Assembly (NCBI RefSeq): GCF_003989735.1
Contig: NZ_RZGQ01000007.1
Coordinates: forward strand, 1 to 43,497
Reading direction: 5' to 3'
DNA: 43,497 bases
Origin: Legionella sp. km772
GTDB taxonomy: Bacteria > Pseudomonadota > Gammaproteobacteria > Legionellales > Legionellaceae
Made by a program: the position numbers and the translations under genes. The notes under the pieces were generated by a model, which made no database searches, had not been told where the DNA came from, and saw only the letters and a program-made list of their open reading frames with translations. Below are positions 1-9,227 of this stretch, piece after piece. The first letter of the stretch is position 1. Each line of letters begins with the position of its first letter.

Positions 1-39
1 GAAAATCAAATAATCACTATAAAGATCAAGCATATCCAT
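1..39 (-). CDS. Transposase, N-terminal fragment (IS4/IS701-like), cut by window edge
   Basis: Only 13 codons are visible, reading MDMLDLYSDYLIF on the minus strand from an ATG at 39. A strong Shine-Dalgarno (AGGGAGGG, complement of 46-53) stands about 6 bases upstream. The opening M-D-x-L-x-L-Y-S-D-Y-L-I resembles the N-terminus of IS4/IS701-type transposases common in Legionella; this is recalled from the family and was not searched. The rest of the element lies outside the window, so the terminal repeat and target duplication cannot be placed with confidence. Confidence 0.55.
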   Translation of the reverse strand, partial: MDMLDLYSDYLIF

Positions 40-258
40 TTAATTCCCTCCCTAAAATTAAGGGCGGAATTCTAATGCTTTTTAGTCAAACTACAAGTTT
101 ATGTGCGTAACATGAGTTATAACATAAAATTCAAAATAGACTATAAAATATAAATACTGGTTATAAAAAACAATTTACTGCTGCATTGCCAGGCTTAGAT
201 GAAGGACTACCTACGGGTAGGAATACTCTTAATAAGCTAATGAAGAGGCTGTGCGGGT
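40..258. other. Non-coding stretch between the left-edge transposase and ctpA
   Basis: About 220 A+T-rich bases with no supportable gene. It holds the ribosome binding site of the left-edge transposase (46-53) and presumably the terminal part of that insertion sequence, but no inverted repeat can be assigned without the other end. A short CCTAC/GTAGG hairpin occurs near 207-218. Confidence 0.5.
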
Positions 259-285
259 AAACTCAGCACACCAGGCGCTGAGTTT
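259..285 (-). terminator. Hairpin downstream of ctpA
   Basis: A perfect 9-bp inverted repeat (AAACTCAGC at 259-267 and GCTGAGTTT at 277-285) with a 9-base loop lies just beyond the ctpA stop. The T-run is short on either strand (TTT or TTTT), so it may be a weak or bidirectional terminator. Confidence 0.4.
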
Positions 286-295
286 TAGAGAGTGA

Positions 296-1627
296 TTAAC
301 GGTTTACCGCTAGAGCCATACCTTCCAGGACAGTTAGGGCTGCGTATAATTGATAGTCTTCATGGATTAAATTAGTATCCACCTCATTTTTAGCTGCTTT
401 ATTTTCAGTGTTGTTCTTATTGATAATGTGGCCACTCAGATCTGCTTCACTAAATCCCGTTAAATCTGATTTCTTTTGGGCAGTTTTAGGTACATCCATT
501 TCCTCTACGACGATATCAGGTACAATCCCTTTCGCTTGGATAGACGTTCCTGATGGAGTGTAGTAAAGCGCTGTGGTTAATTTTATTCCCGTCTTAGCGT
601 CTAGAGGTAGTACTGTTTGTACCGAACCTTTGCCAAAGCTTTTGGTACCTAAAATTAGGGCTCTTTTGTTATCTTTTAAAGCACCGGCAACAATTTCTGA
701 CGCTGAGGCAGAACCGTTATTAATAAGCACAACTATAGGCGCATTGTCTAAAACATCCCCAGGATTCGCTAAGGCAGTAAATTTTGAGCCAGGTAAACGT
801 CCTTCAGTATATACAATAAGTTCTTGCTTACCTGATTTATCATTACTTAAAAAGGCATCGGATACTTGAATTGCTGAATCAAGCAAACCTCCTGGGTTGT
901 TTCTTAGGTCTAAGATGAGACCTTTTAATTTGCCATTAGATTGTTGTTTTAATTGGGCAATCGCTTTTAACATATCTTTACCGGTTTGAGCCTGGAATTG
1001 GGTTAAACGCACATAACCATAGCCCTCGCTTAGTAGTTTACTTTTGACGCTTTTAATTTGAATCACTTCCCGGATCAGATCAAAAGTTAAAGGCTTACTT
1101 GCCCCTTTGCGTAATACGGTAAGTTCTATAGGTGAACCGGCTTTTCCACGCATTAAATTGACCGCATCTTTTAAGGTCAAGCCTTGTACTGATTCTTTAC
1201 CTAGTTTAATGATGTAATCACCTGATTTAATACCTGCTTTAAAGGCAGGTGTATCTACAAGCGGGGTAATCACTTTCACCACCCCATCTTCCATGGTCAC
1301 TTCAATACCTAAACCACCGAATTCACCGCTGGTTGACGTTTGGAGTTCTTGATATTCTTCTTCATCGAGATAAGCTGAATGCGGGTCAAGACTGCCCACC
1401 ATGCCTCGAATAGCATTATCAAATAATTCTTTATCGTCGACAGGTTTAACATAATATTTTTTAATTTCACTAATTGCATTCGAAAAGCGTTGCACATCTT
1501 CCAAAGGAATCCGCTTTGCGGTAGTATTCTCTGTAGCCGAATCATCAGCGGCAAAACCGATTAATGGTACTGCTAATGTAAACGCGTACACTATACCCAA
1601 AGTACGGGGAAGTATTTTTTTAACCAT
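296..1627 (-). CDS. ctpA: S41-family carboxy-terminal processing protease (CtpA-like)
   Basis: Periplasmic serine protease that trims or degrades envelope proteins from the C-terminus. The 443-residue protein has an N-terminal signal peptide (to about residue 26), a PDZ domain around 100-180 including a GLGIEV segment, and an S41 catalytic core. The likely catalytic Ser/Lys dyad is S308 (in NNGSASASE) and K333 (in SFGKGS), 25 residues apart as in CtpB/Prc enzymes. The DLRNNPGG strand at about 240-247 is typical. The start is well supported by an AGGAG ribosome binding site just upstream. It lies 235 bp downstream of the EnvC-like gene on the same strand, the usual gpmI-envC-ctp order of gammaproteobacteria, which fits a joint role in cell-wall remodelling. 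Confidence 0.93.
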   Translation of the reverse strand: MVKKILPRTLGIVYAFTLAVPLIGFAADDSATENTTAKRIPLEDVQRFSNAISEIKKYYVKPVDDKELFDNAIRGMVGSLDPHSAYLDEEEYQELQTSTSGEFGGLGIEVTMEDGVVKVITPLVDTPAFKAGIKSGDYIIKLGKESVQGLTLKDAVNLMRGKAGSPIELTVLRKGASKPLTFDLIREVIQIKSVKSKLLSEGYGYVRLTQFQAQTGKDMLKAIAQLKQQSNGKLKGLILDLRNNPGGLLDSAIQVSDAFLSNDKSGKQELIVYTEGRLPGSKFTALANPGDVLDNAPIVVLINNGSASASEIVAGALKDNKRALILGTKSFGKGSVQTVLPLDAKTGIKLTTALYYTPSGTSIQAKGIVPDIVVEEMDVPKTAQKKSDLTGFSEADLSGHIINKNNTENKAAKNEVDTNLIHEDYQLYAALTVLEGMALAVNR

Positions 1628-1766
1628 AGCGATCTCCTCGGATGCAAGGCCACAAAATCAGCCACCTACTTGTTATTATTGATTTTAAAATGCAATTTAA
1701 ATGCCAAGTAGCCCATTAAAGTAAGCAATTTCAAGCGTCTTCTATTTACAAAGAATGCTTACCTAT

Positions 1767-1791
1767 AAAAAAACAGCCTCTGGTACCTGTT
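1767..1791 (-). terminator. Possible weak terminator after the EnvC-like gene
   Basis: On the minus strand a short AACAG/CTGTT hairpin (arms 1787-1791 and 1772-1776) is followed by a run of seven T (complement of 1767-1773). It lies in the 235-bp gap between envC and ctpA. The stem is short, so confidence is limited; no gene is seen in this gap. Confidence 0.35.
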
Positions 1792-1862
1792 GTACAAGTA
1801 GTTCATGGTTCTACTCATACAAGGAACAAATCCAGCTGCTCCATTCTTACAAAACATACTAC

Positions 1863-2996
1863 TTAAGCTAGCCAATCTAATGGCGAAATTGCTTTTCCTC
1901 GTAGCCTTATCTCAAAGTATAGACCGTTTTGTTTAATCCCGCCGCTATGACCAACACTAGCAATTTGTTCATTTTGTCTGACCGTTTGGCCTTTATGTTT
2001 AAAAAGGGATTCATTGTGAGCGTATAAGGTCATAAAGCCTTGCCCATGATCAATAATCAGCAATAATCCATAACCTTTAAGCCAATCGCTAAAGACTACT
2101 TTTCCAGGATATATGGCGGTGACGGCAGTTCCTTCATCGGCAAAAATTGTCACGCCTTGATTCATCTTTTTCAAGCTCTTACGCTGAGTAAGAACAGGCA
2201 GCGGCAATTTTTTGCGCATCTTAATAAAAGGAACAGTGTTCTGAATGACACTGCGTTGGGCTAAGGAGACTAGTAAACGAGATAGATTTTTTTTATCTTT
2301 TTCAAATTCAAGCAAGGTATTTTGGGTGCTTTCAATTTCCTCATCGATAGAGTCAATTAAGGCGGTATGGTAACTTTTATTTTTTTCAAATTGCTGTTGA
2401 TGAGCTAGTAATTGGGTTTCTAATTGTTGATTTAGGGCTAGTTCATTGTTTAACTGTTCATTATTCTTAGTAAGCTTTTCGCGGGTAAGATCAATTTGAT
2501 CAATGAGTTCTTGGCGAGATTTGATAATATAAAGATAATAAGTTAATAGTCGATTGATTTTATGAGGTGTCTCCTGATCCAATAACCACTTTAGCGGTTG
2601 ATATTCTCCCATTTGATAACGGGCGCGGACATGCCCAGCTAACATATGCTGTTGCATGGCTAATTGCTGGTTTAACGCATTGATTTTATTTTGCAGAGCC
2701 ATAATTTTCTGTTTTGTCTTATCCATGTTGTGTTGGATAAGCCGCAGTTTTCTAATACCCTCACCGAGTTGTTTTTCGGTTCCGGCCAATTCTTTATTTA
2801 ATGCGCCTCGTCGATCATGCGCTGAGGCTATTGTCCGTTTAAGAAGCTCAATTTTATTATTGATTTGTTTTAATTTACTTTGGGTTTGGCTAACCGAAGA
2901 CGAGCCAGTGCTATCCGCATTTAAGGGTAGTAAAAAAATAATCGTCAACACTAGGAGTGCTAATAGCCTCACTCGTAGGAGCTGGTAGTTAACCAT
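1863..2996 (-). CDS. envC: EnvC-like murein hydrolase activator (coiled coil plus degenerate LytM domain)
   Basis: The 377-residue secreted protein has an N-terminal signal or anchor segment (about 8-28) and a long coiled coil rich in Leu, Lys, Glu and Gln (about 35-250). A C-terminal M23/LytM fold (about 275-377) includes DHGQGFMTLYAHNE and GHSGGIKQNGLYFEIR. The zinc-binding H-x3-D and H-x-H residues of active M23 peptidases are not evident: the first motif region reads NQGVTIFADEGTAV and the last ends YFEIR. This matches EnvC-type proteins, which activate AmiA/AmiB amidases during septal wall splitting and do not cleave wall themselves. Its ATG start overlaps the gpmI stop by 8 bp, so translation is probably coupled. 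Confidence 0.87.
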   Translation of the reverse strand: MVNYQLLRVRLLALLVLTIIFLLPLNADSTGSSSVSQTQSKLKQINNKIELLKRTIASAHDRRGALNKELAGTEKQLGEGIRKLRLIQHNMDKTKQKIMALQNKINALNQQLAMQQHMLAGHVRARYQMGEYQPLKWLLDQETPHKINRLLTYYLYIIKSRQELIDQIDLTREKLTKNNEQLNNELALNQQLETQLLAHQQQFEKNKSYHTALIDSIDEEIESTQNTLLEFEKDKKNLSRLLVSLAQRSVIQNTVPFIKMRKKLPLPVLTQRKSLKKMNQGVTIFADEGTAVTAIYPGKVVFSDWLKGYGLLLIIDHGQGFMTLYAHNESLFKHKGQTVRQNEQIASVGHSGGIKQNGLYFEIRLRGKAISPLDWLA

Positions 2997-4527
2997 TATT
3001 TTCTTCCAATAATATATGCCCCGTCATTTCAGTTGGTGGGGTAATCCCTAATAAATGAAGCAAAGTAGGTGCAATATCGGTGAGGTTGCCTTGCTGGGTA
3101 TTAAAATGCCAACCTCCTCCTACGTATAAAAAAGGCACGGGTTCACTGGTGTGCGCCGTATGGGCTTGGTGGGTATGTTCATCAAACATTTCTTCGGCGT
3201 TACCGTGATCTGAGGTAATTAATAGTTTTCCTTGCAAGGGTTTTAGCGCCTGCCAAACTCTACTCATACAGTGATCTAAGCATTCTACGGCTTTGATTGC
3301 TGCTTCAATATTCCCACTATGACCAACCATATCTGCATTCGCATAATTACAAATTATTACATCATAAGCCTTATCTTGAATGGCTTGGACTAGGGTGTCA
3401 GTTAATTGCGGTGCGCTCATTTCTGGTTGTAAGTCATAAGTAGCTACTTTCGGGGAGGGAATCAAAGTCCTCTGTTCATTGAGAAAGAGTTGTTCTTTTC
3501 CGCCGTTAAAGAAAAAAGTAACGTGCGCGTATTTTTCAGTTTCCGCTATTCTTAACTGGCGTAAACCGTGCTTAGCAAGTACTTCTCCTAAAGTATTATT
3601 CATGGCGCTAGGAGGGAATAGTACCGTGGTTGGCAAATTTTTGTCATATTCAGTCATAGTGGCAAAATAAGCCAATTTAGGCCTTACTTTTCGATAAAAG
3701 CCGCTAAAATTAGGATCGATAAAGGCGGCCGTTAATTGTCGAGCTCGATCAGCACGGAAATTAAAAAATAAAACCGCATCATCCTCTTGAATTGCTGGGC
3801 AGGAGCCAATTTTACAGGGAGGAATGAATTCATCACTAAGATTTTGTTGATAAAAAAAGCTAATTGCTTCTTGGGCATTAGTGAAGTGATGAGCAGCCTG
3901 TCCTTCTGTTAAAAGCTGATAGACTGGCTCTACACGCTCCCAGCGTTGATCGCGGTCCATGGCATAATAGCGGCCAGTGATTGAGCTTATCCTACCTAAA
4001 GAATAGTTTTTAATAAGTTGGTCTAACCGCGCTATGCTTGCTAGAACGCTTTGGGGGGGCGTATCTCGGCCATCCAAGAATAAATGTAAATAAACCTTAT
4101 TTATTTGTTTCTGGTGACATAACCCTAAAAGGGCAAATAAATGTTCTTCATGGCTATGTACTCCACCAGGCGATAATAGCCCCATAAGGTGAAGAGCTTT
4201 TTTAGAGTTAATTAAGTATTGAGTCAACTCGTCTAGCACCGGATTTGCAGTTAATTTACCTTGGGTTATAGTATCGTTAATGCGGGTAAAATCTTGCTGA
4301 ACTACTCGACCTGCGCCGATGTGCATATGTCCCACTTCCGAATTACCCATTTGAGCATTCGGTAAACCTACTGATACGCCGGATGCGTCTAAGAGGATAT
4401 GCGGGCAGTTTAGCCACCACTCATCCCATTGCGGGGTATTAGCCTTTGCAATTGCATTATATTTCTGCTGCTCACTGTAACCCCAGCCATCGAGAATCAT
4501 CAGCACTACGGGACTATTTGCTGCCAT
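2989..4527 (-). CDS. gpmI: 2,3-bisphosphoglycerate-independent phosphoglycerate mutase
   Basis: Cytosolic glycolytic and gluconeogenic enzyme interconverting 3- and 2-phosphoglycerate, dependent on two metal ions (usually Mn). The 512-residue length matches the family (about 510). The N-terminal metal site is seen in VVLMILDGWG, the phosphorylated serine is S63 in QMGNSEVGH, and the C-terminal metal motifs NYANADMVGH and TSDHGNAEEM are present. The insert domain contains HLFLDGRDTPP. It is first of the gpmI-envC pair and overlaps envC by 8 bp. About 170 bp separate it from the phospholipase gene upstream. Confidence 0.97.
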   Translation of the reverse strand: MAANSPVVLMILDGWGYSEQQKYNAIAKANTPQWDEWWLNCPHILLDASGVSVGLPNAQMGNSEVGHMHIGAGRVVQQDFTRINDTITQGKLTANPVLDELTQYLINSKKALHLMGLLSPGGVHSHEEHLFALLGLCHQKQINKVYLHLFLDGRDTPPQSVLASIARLDQLIKNYSLGRISSITGRYYAMDRDQRWERVEPVYQLLTEGQAAHHFTNAQEAISFFYQQNLSDEFIPPCKIGSCPAIQEDDAVLFFNFRADRARQLTAAFIDPNFSGFYRKVRPKLAYFATMTEYDKNLPTTVLFPPSAMNNTLGEVLAKHGLRQLRIAETEKYAHVTFFFNGGKEQLFLNEQRTLIPSPKVATYDLQPEMSAPQLTDTLVQAIQDKAYDVIICNYANADMVGHSGNIEAAIKAVECLDHCMSRVWQALKPLQGKLLITSDHGNAEEMFDEHTHQAHTAHTSEPVPFLYVGGGWHFNTQQGNLTDIAPTLLHLLGITPPTEMTGHILLEENNG

Positions 4528-4607
4528 AATAAAGTCCTAAATATCAATAATATAAATTTGCCCCAGTATACCTCTGCGGACTTTCTAGGTATAGTTCTTC
4601 TTTACCT

Positions 4608-4625
4608 AAAAGGGCAGTGAGCCCC
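4608..4625 (-). terminator. Possible terminator after the phospholipase C gene
   Basis: On the minus strand a compact GC stem (GGGC/GCCC, arms 4621-4624 and 4612-4615, 5-base loop) is followed by four T. It lies between the phospholipase stop and the gpmI start. The stem is short, so this is tentative. Confidence 0.35.
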
Positions 4626-4696
4626 CAGACTTAGCTTTTAGGCTAAAACCTCAATGAGCAATCAAGACTTTATAATTCCTTATCGAAAGAAAACCC

Positions 4697-5983
4697 TTAG
4701 GTAAGAGCGGTGTCACTTCCTAGCAAATCATCCTTAACCGCTGCCGGTATGTAGGGTTTTAGGTATTGAGTTAAGCTTAATTGATGTGTTGAGCTTATTC
4801 CGTATTGGTTTTTTAACAACACTAGTGTACTCCATCCCCACCAACTGTTGGTCCAGTGTTTATCATAGGGGTTGGATAAATCGACTCTACGCCATAATTG
4901 TTTACTTTTATCGTCCCAATAAAACATAGGGGCGAGATCTAAATTATCTTCTTTATAAAAAGGTTCAGGAAAAGGAATCATATCTAAAGCTACAAAATGC
5001 TCTGGCGCTATTCCGGTGTAATAAGTAGCAAATAACTCATCAGCAGATTCTTGCAGTGCGGCTAAGAGCATATTGCGGTTAACTTGGTTTAAGGGGTTAA
5101 AATAAGAGGTATCGCCGTAAACCACCCATTGCACTCCAGACGCATTGCGCACATGGATTCCGTATTTATTTTCTTCTTGATGCATGTAGCTGGCTAATAA
5201 AGAGCCTAAAACGGCCGGGCTAACTACTTGATTAAGTTCTTCCCTCGGAGTTCTTAAATGTCCGGCGGTAAATTGATCCGAAAGGTAATGGGCAGCAAAT
5301 GCTTCCATGGCATAGGCTTGTTCTAAGTCACTGCGGTTGCCACTGTGTTTTGCTTTTAGTGCTTGAGCTAAGGCCAGCTGATGACCATGCGTGTAGACTA
5401 CAATATTATTGGGGCTAAAGTGATCAAAATCTTCGAGGGCCAGTAACAAATAGCGCCCAGGATACAGCCACCATCCATATTGAGCACAGCCTCCGCCAGT
5501 AATACAGTTTATTTCTCGTCCTATACTATTTCCGATGCGCTGGTATATTTCTTCAGCCGGCTCGCCATCGCGTATTCCTGTTTCTACGAGCTGTAACTCT
5601 TCTTTTATTACTGCATTAAGGTCGCTGACTTCATGGACCGCTAAAGGCGCTTTGGCGAACGAGTCAAAAACATCTTTAAAACGCCTTTGTCGTTGTTTTT
5701 CATCAATACCATGGCTAATGGGCCTACCTAAAATACCATATAAATCGCCTAGGCTTATAATATCCGCATAATTCAGGGTCAGGCTGTTCTTTAAATGTAA
5801 GGGAATGTCGGTTTTTGCTGGCTCTTCGGTATTGAACTGTAAGGTTACTTTTTGGCCTGCAGCCCAATATTCTGATAAAGAAAAAGGCTTAGCATTGTTT
5901 GCATGGCTAAGGGGAGAGCAACTAAACGCGACAACAGTAAATAAGCTAGAAAGAAGGCGTAGTGACGATAAATATTTTTTCAT
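4697..5983 (-). CDS. plcA: Secreted zinc-dependent phospholipase C, Legionella PlcA/PlcB type
   Basis: The 428-residue protein probably hydrolyses phosphatidylcholine-type lipids. The chosen ATG at 5983 has a GAGGG ribosome binding site 4-5 bases upstream and is followed by a signal peptide (MKKYLSSLRLLSSLF to about residue 28, cut near SHANN). An ATG further upstream at 6013 lacks this support. The histidine/aspartate-rich segments VVYTHGHQLALAQAL and AFAAHYLSDQFTAGHLRTPR look like metal ligands of the zinc metallophospholipase family described in Legionella (PlcA, PlcB, PlcC). The signal peptide fits export by Sec and then type II secretion, as known for PlcA; that is inference here. The gene sits next to uppS and gpmI, where L. 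pneumophila also has a phospholipase C gene as I recall. Which paralogue it is remains uncertain. Confidence 0.78.
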   Translation of the reverse strand: MKKYLSSLRLLSSLFTVVAFSCSPLSHANNAKPFSLSEYWAAGQKVTLQFNTEEPAKTDIPLHLKNSLTLNYADIISLGDLYGILGRPISHGIDEKQRQRRFKDVFDSFAKAPLAVHEVSDLNAVIKEELQLVETGIRDGEPAEEIYQRIGNSIGREINCITGGGCAQYGWWLYPGRYLLLALEDFDHFSPNNIVVYTHGHQLALAQALKAKHSGNRSDLEQAYAMEAFAAHYLSDQFTAGHLRTPREELNQVVSPAVLGSLLASYMHQEENKYGIHVRNASGVQWVVYGDTSYFNPLNQVNRNMLLAALQESADELFATYYTGIAPEHFVALDMIPFPEPFYKEDNLDLAPMFYWDDKSKQLWRRVDLSNPYDKHWTNSWWGWSTLVLLKNQYGISSTHQLSLTQYLKPYIPAAVKDDLLGSDTALT

Positions 5984-6160
5984 GTATCCCTCATAAAAAT
6001 GAATATTAATCATTAGATAGAGCTGCTACCTGATCTTTTTTTAAAAAGGTATAAGCTAAAACAGATCAATACTATACAGAATTGATTTTGCTTTACCACT
6101 TAAATTTTTATCCTAAAGCGGTTAGACTATCAGCCATTTTAAGTTGTAGGAAGAAGCGTT

Positions 6161-6874
6161 TTGGATTACAAAATACCTAAACACATCGCTATAGTAATGG
6201 ATGGTAATGGCCGTTGGGCAGAAAGTCGTGGCTTACCTCGTATTGAAGGTCATAAGGCAGGTGTGGAGTCGGTTCGGGCAATGATCCGTACTTGTCTAGA
6301 AAAAAAAATTCCTTATTTAAGTTTGTTTGCTTTTAGCTCTGAGAATTGGCAACGTCCTACTGATGAAGTCAATTTTTTAATGGAGCTTTTTATTGAGGCT
6401 TTAAAAAATGAATTAGATGCGCTTAATGAGAATGAGGTGCAAATGCGTTTTACCGGTGATAGAACGCGTTTATCGCCGCTTTTGCAACAGCAAATGACTG
6501 AGTCAGAAGAAGTAACCAAAAATAATCAAAAACTTACTCTAAACATAGTAGTTAATTATGGTGGAAAGTGGGATGTATTGACTGCTGCTAAGAAAATGAC
6601 TCAGGCTGTTCTCAATGGCGAGTTAGTGCTTAATGAACTCAACGAAGAACAGTTTTCGCTTTTTCTAGATACTAAGGAGTTACCTGAGCCTGATTTATTT
6701 ATACGCACGAGTGGTGAGTTAAGAATTAGTAATTTTTTCTTATGGCAATTAGCCTACACCGAACTTTATTTTACTGAAGTTCATTGGCCTGACTTTAATC
6801 AAAAAGAACTCGAACTTGCTTTGGAGTCTTTTGGTAAACGTAAACGACGTTTTGGGCAAGTTTCTACCTTTTGA
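6161..6874 (+). CDS. uppS: Isoprenyl (undecaprenyl) diphosphate synthase
   Basis: Makes the C55 undecaprenyl diphosphate carrier for peptidoglycan and O-antigen from farnesyl diphosphate and isopentenyl diphosphate. The 237-residue cis-prenyltransferase shows the signature [13 protein letters not shown] (catalytic D14), the FAFSSENW segment, and the C-terminal [16 protein letters not shown] motif. The start is TTG at 6161, supported by a good ribosome binding site (AGGAAGAAG at about 6148-6156) and by alignment with the family N-terminus; no ATG fits. It opens the plus-strand envelope cluster, and cdsA follows 13 bp later. Confidence 0.96.
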   Translation: MDYKIPKHIAIVMDGNGRWAESRGLPRIEGHKAGVESVRAMIRTCLEKKIPYLSLFAFSSENWQRPTDEVNFLMELFIEALKNELDALNENEVQMRFTGDRTRLSPLLQQQMTESEEVTKNNQKLTLNIVVNYGGKWDVLTAAKKMTQAVLNGELVLNELNEEQFSLFLDTKELPEPDLFIRTSGELRISNFFLWQLAYTELYFTEVHWPDFNQKELELALESFGKRKRRFGQVSTF

Positions 6875-6887
6875 TAAGGCTTTCATT

Positions 6888-7673
6888 ATGTTTATGCAAC
6901 GTTTAATTACTTCACTTATTTTAATCCCTTTAGTCCTGTTAATTTTATTTTATGGGCCTACTTGGCTGCTCATGGGGCTAGTAGTTTTGGTACTGCTGAG
7001 TGCCGGGCGAGAATGCTGGCAATTAATTCCTTTAACCAATTTAACCATGCAACTGAGCTTTTTAGGATTGTTGTTGTTGGGCCTTTGGGCCTGTGGTGAG
7101 TTATTTAACCTCTGGTTAACCCTAGGGTTAGTGCTGTGGCTCGGTATTTTTTGCGCCATTCTTAGCTTCCCTAAATCCCAAGCCTATTGGGGACATGCTC
7201 CAATCGTGGCTATAGCTAGTTTGACTGTATTACCTTTATTTTTGCAAAGTCTGATCCATCTTTATTTTTTACCCCAAGGTAAAGCCTTAATTTTGTATCT
7301 ACTTTGCTTAGTTTGGGCTGCAGATATTGGCGCTTACCTGGCAGGAAAACGTTGCGGAAAACATAAATTAATTCCGCAAGTAAGTCCTGGTAAATCTTGG
7401 GAAGGGGCCATGGGTGGTTTAGTTTTAGTCTTTATCGTCGCATTAGCCGGTTTAACTTATTTTAAGCCACCGTCTTGGGTTTCTTGGTTTGCTTTGGCCA
7501 TAATAATAGCTATTATTTCAATTTTTGGTGACTTGTTTGTAAGTATCTTAAAGCGACGTTGCAATTTAAAAGATACTGGGGCTTTAATTCCTGGCCATGG
7601 TGGCATCTTAGATAGATTAGACAGTTTGATTGCCGCCTTACCGTTTTTTTATTTTGGAATAAACATTTTTTAA
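6888..7673 (+). CDS. cdsA: Phosphatidate cytidylyltransferase (CDP-diglyceride synthase)
   Basis: Inner-membrane enzyme forming CDP-diacylglycerol from phosphatidate and CTP, the branch point to phosphatidylethanolamine, phosphatidylglycerol and, in Legionella, phosphatidylcholine. About eight hydrophobic segments are visible, and the family signature near the C-terminus reads SILKRRCNLKDTGALIPGHG. The chosen ATG at 6888 has an AAGG ribosome binding site at 6876-6879 and gives 261 residues. An upstream in-frame start inside uppS (6816) would add an implausible hydrophilic leader. Neighbours are uppS upstream and rseP downstream, with a 157-bp gap in place of the dxr gene that often lies near here. 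Confidence 0.94.
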   Translation: MFMQRLITSLILIPLVLLILFYGPTWLLMGLVVLVLLSAGRECWQLIPLTNLTMQLSFLGLLLLGLWACGELFNLWLTLGLVLWLGIFCAILSFPKSQAYWGHAPIVAIASLTVLPLFLQSLIHLYFLPQGKALILYLLCLVWAADIGAYLAGKRCGKHKLIPQVSPGKSWEGAMGGLVLVFIVALAGLTYFKPPSWVSWFALAIIIAIISIFGDLFVSILKRRCNLKDTGALIPGHGGILDRLDSLIAALPFFYFGINIF

Positions 7674-7830
7674 TGTATAACTAGAATTGATTTAGCAGGA
7701 TTCGAGAAGCGGGATTGGGTGTGACTTTTGTTAATTTTGGCCAAAATAATAGTAATCCGCAGCGATCTGAGTTATTAGCTCTATACTTAACTAATAGACA
7801 AGGTTAAGGCCTATTTTTTGAGAAGGCATT

Positions 7831-9183
7831 ATGTTATTGACATTATTGTATTTTTTATTGGCTTTACTCGTATTAGTTATCATCCATGAGTATGGTCATT
7901 TCCAAGTAGCTCGCTGGTGTGGGGTTAAGGTTTTACGCTTTTCTTTTGGGTTTGGAAAAGTTTTATTTCGTTGGCATGATAAGCAAGGGACTGAATATGC
8001 CTGGTCTTTGTTCCCGCTGGGCGGCTATGTCAAAATGCTGGATGAATCTGAAGGCCCTGTCGATGAAAAAGAAAAGCATTTAGCATTTAATAATAAGCCT
8101 GTTCTTGCTAGGATGGCGATTGTTATTGCCGGTCCATTGTTTAATTTTATTTTTGCATTTTTTGCCTTATGGCTGGTCCTTATTATTGGTATGCATTCTC
8201 TAGCACCAATAATAGAATCGGTGAAACCAGACAGTATAGCGGCTCGGGCCGGCTTAGGTTCAAAACAAGAAATTATTGCTCTTAATGACGATAAGATTAA
8301 TAGCTGGCGTGATTTCCAATACTCCTTAATGCCTTTAGTTGGTTCTGATGCAACAGTAGATCTCACTGTAAAATCTCTAAGCAATGGAAAAATCCAACAC
8401 CTATCGTTGCCCTTAAGCCAGTGGCAAATGGATGAGAAAAAGCCTGATCCTTTGGCGAGTTTAGGCATTGAGCCCTTTATTCCTAGTATACCTCCCATAG
8501 TGGGTGAGGTAGTTGCTGACTCACCTGCTGACAAGGCAGGACTTCGTCTGAACGATAAAATAGTAAACGTTAACCACAAGCCTCTCGACGACTGGATGTT
8601 TTTAGTTGATTTTGTCCGTGATCATCCTGGAGAAAGCCTTCTTTTAGGCGTGATGCGCGATAAAAAATTGAGTGAAATCTCGCTAACTATAGGCTCTCAA
8701 AACAACAATGGCACCATAACCGGCTTTATTGGGGTGCGCTCGCAAAAAGTAAATTGGCCCGCCCATTGGTTGCGTTTACAGCGCGAGGCGCCTCTTTCTG
8801 CTTTGGGAACGGCCTTTAAACAAACGGTTGATTTGACTTCTACTACTTTTGTCTTAATGGGACGATTAGTTACTGGAAAATTAGGATTAAATACCATTAG
8901 CGGCCCTGTTGGTATTGCCCAAGGCGCCGGTGATTCAGGGCGGGGTGGTTTAGTTTCTTATTTATTTTTCTTAGCGTTGGTGAGCATTAGCTTGGGCGCT
9001 TTAAATTTATTACCCGTCCCTATGTTGGATGGGGGGCATTTGTTATATTATGTCTTGGAAATTATTAGAGGGAAACCCTTATCAGATAGTGTAAAATCGG
9101 TCGGGGTTTATATTGGTTTAGCTTTTGTTATGGCCTTAATGTTTATAGCGCTTACGAATGACATTTCAAGATTAACGAGTTAA
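7831..9183 (+). CDS. rseP: RseP site-2 zinc metalloprotease
   Basis: Intramembrane protease that cleaves anti-sigma factors such as RseA and clears signal-peptide remnants. The 450-residue protein has the zinc motif HEYGH (H19, E20, H23) in the first membrane helix. Two PDZ domains follow (about 120-200 and 215-300), the second opening with SPADKAGLRLNDKIVNVN. Near the C-terminus the membrane motif NLLPVPMLDGGH supplies the third zinc ligand. It directly precedes bamA, as in most gammaproteobacteria. Length and topology are normal for the family. Confidence 0.96.
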   Translation: MLLTLLYFLLALLVLVIIHEYGHFQVARWCGVKVLRFSFGFGKVLFRWHDKQGTEYAWSLFPLGGYVKMLDESEGPVDEKEKHLAFNNKPVLARMAIVIAGPLFNFIFAFFALWLVLIIGMHSLAPIIESVKPDSIAARAGLGSKQEIIALNDDKINSWRDFQYSLMPLVGSDATVDLTVKSLSNGKIQHLSLPLSQWQMDEKKPDPLASLGIEPFIPSIPPIVGEVVADSPADKAGLRLNDKIVNVNHKPLDDWMFLVDFVRDHPGESLLLGVMRDKKLSEISLTIGSQNNNGTITGFIGVRSQKVNWPAHWLRLQREAPLSALGTAFKQTVDLTSTTFVLMGRLVTGKLGLNTISGPVGIAQGAGDSGRGGLVSYLFFLALVSISLGALNLLPVPMLDGGHLLYYVLEIIRGKPLSDSVKSVGVYIGLAFVMALMFIALTNDISRLTS

Positions 9184-9227
9184 GCTCCAGGTCAATTTTT
9201 TAACAACAATTCAAATTTAGTGAAAGG

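Noticed and set aside
8025-8579. Long minus-strand open frame of 184 codons inside rseP
   Set aside because: It is fully antisense to the PDZ region of rseP, has no recognisable domain, and rseP itself is certain.
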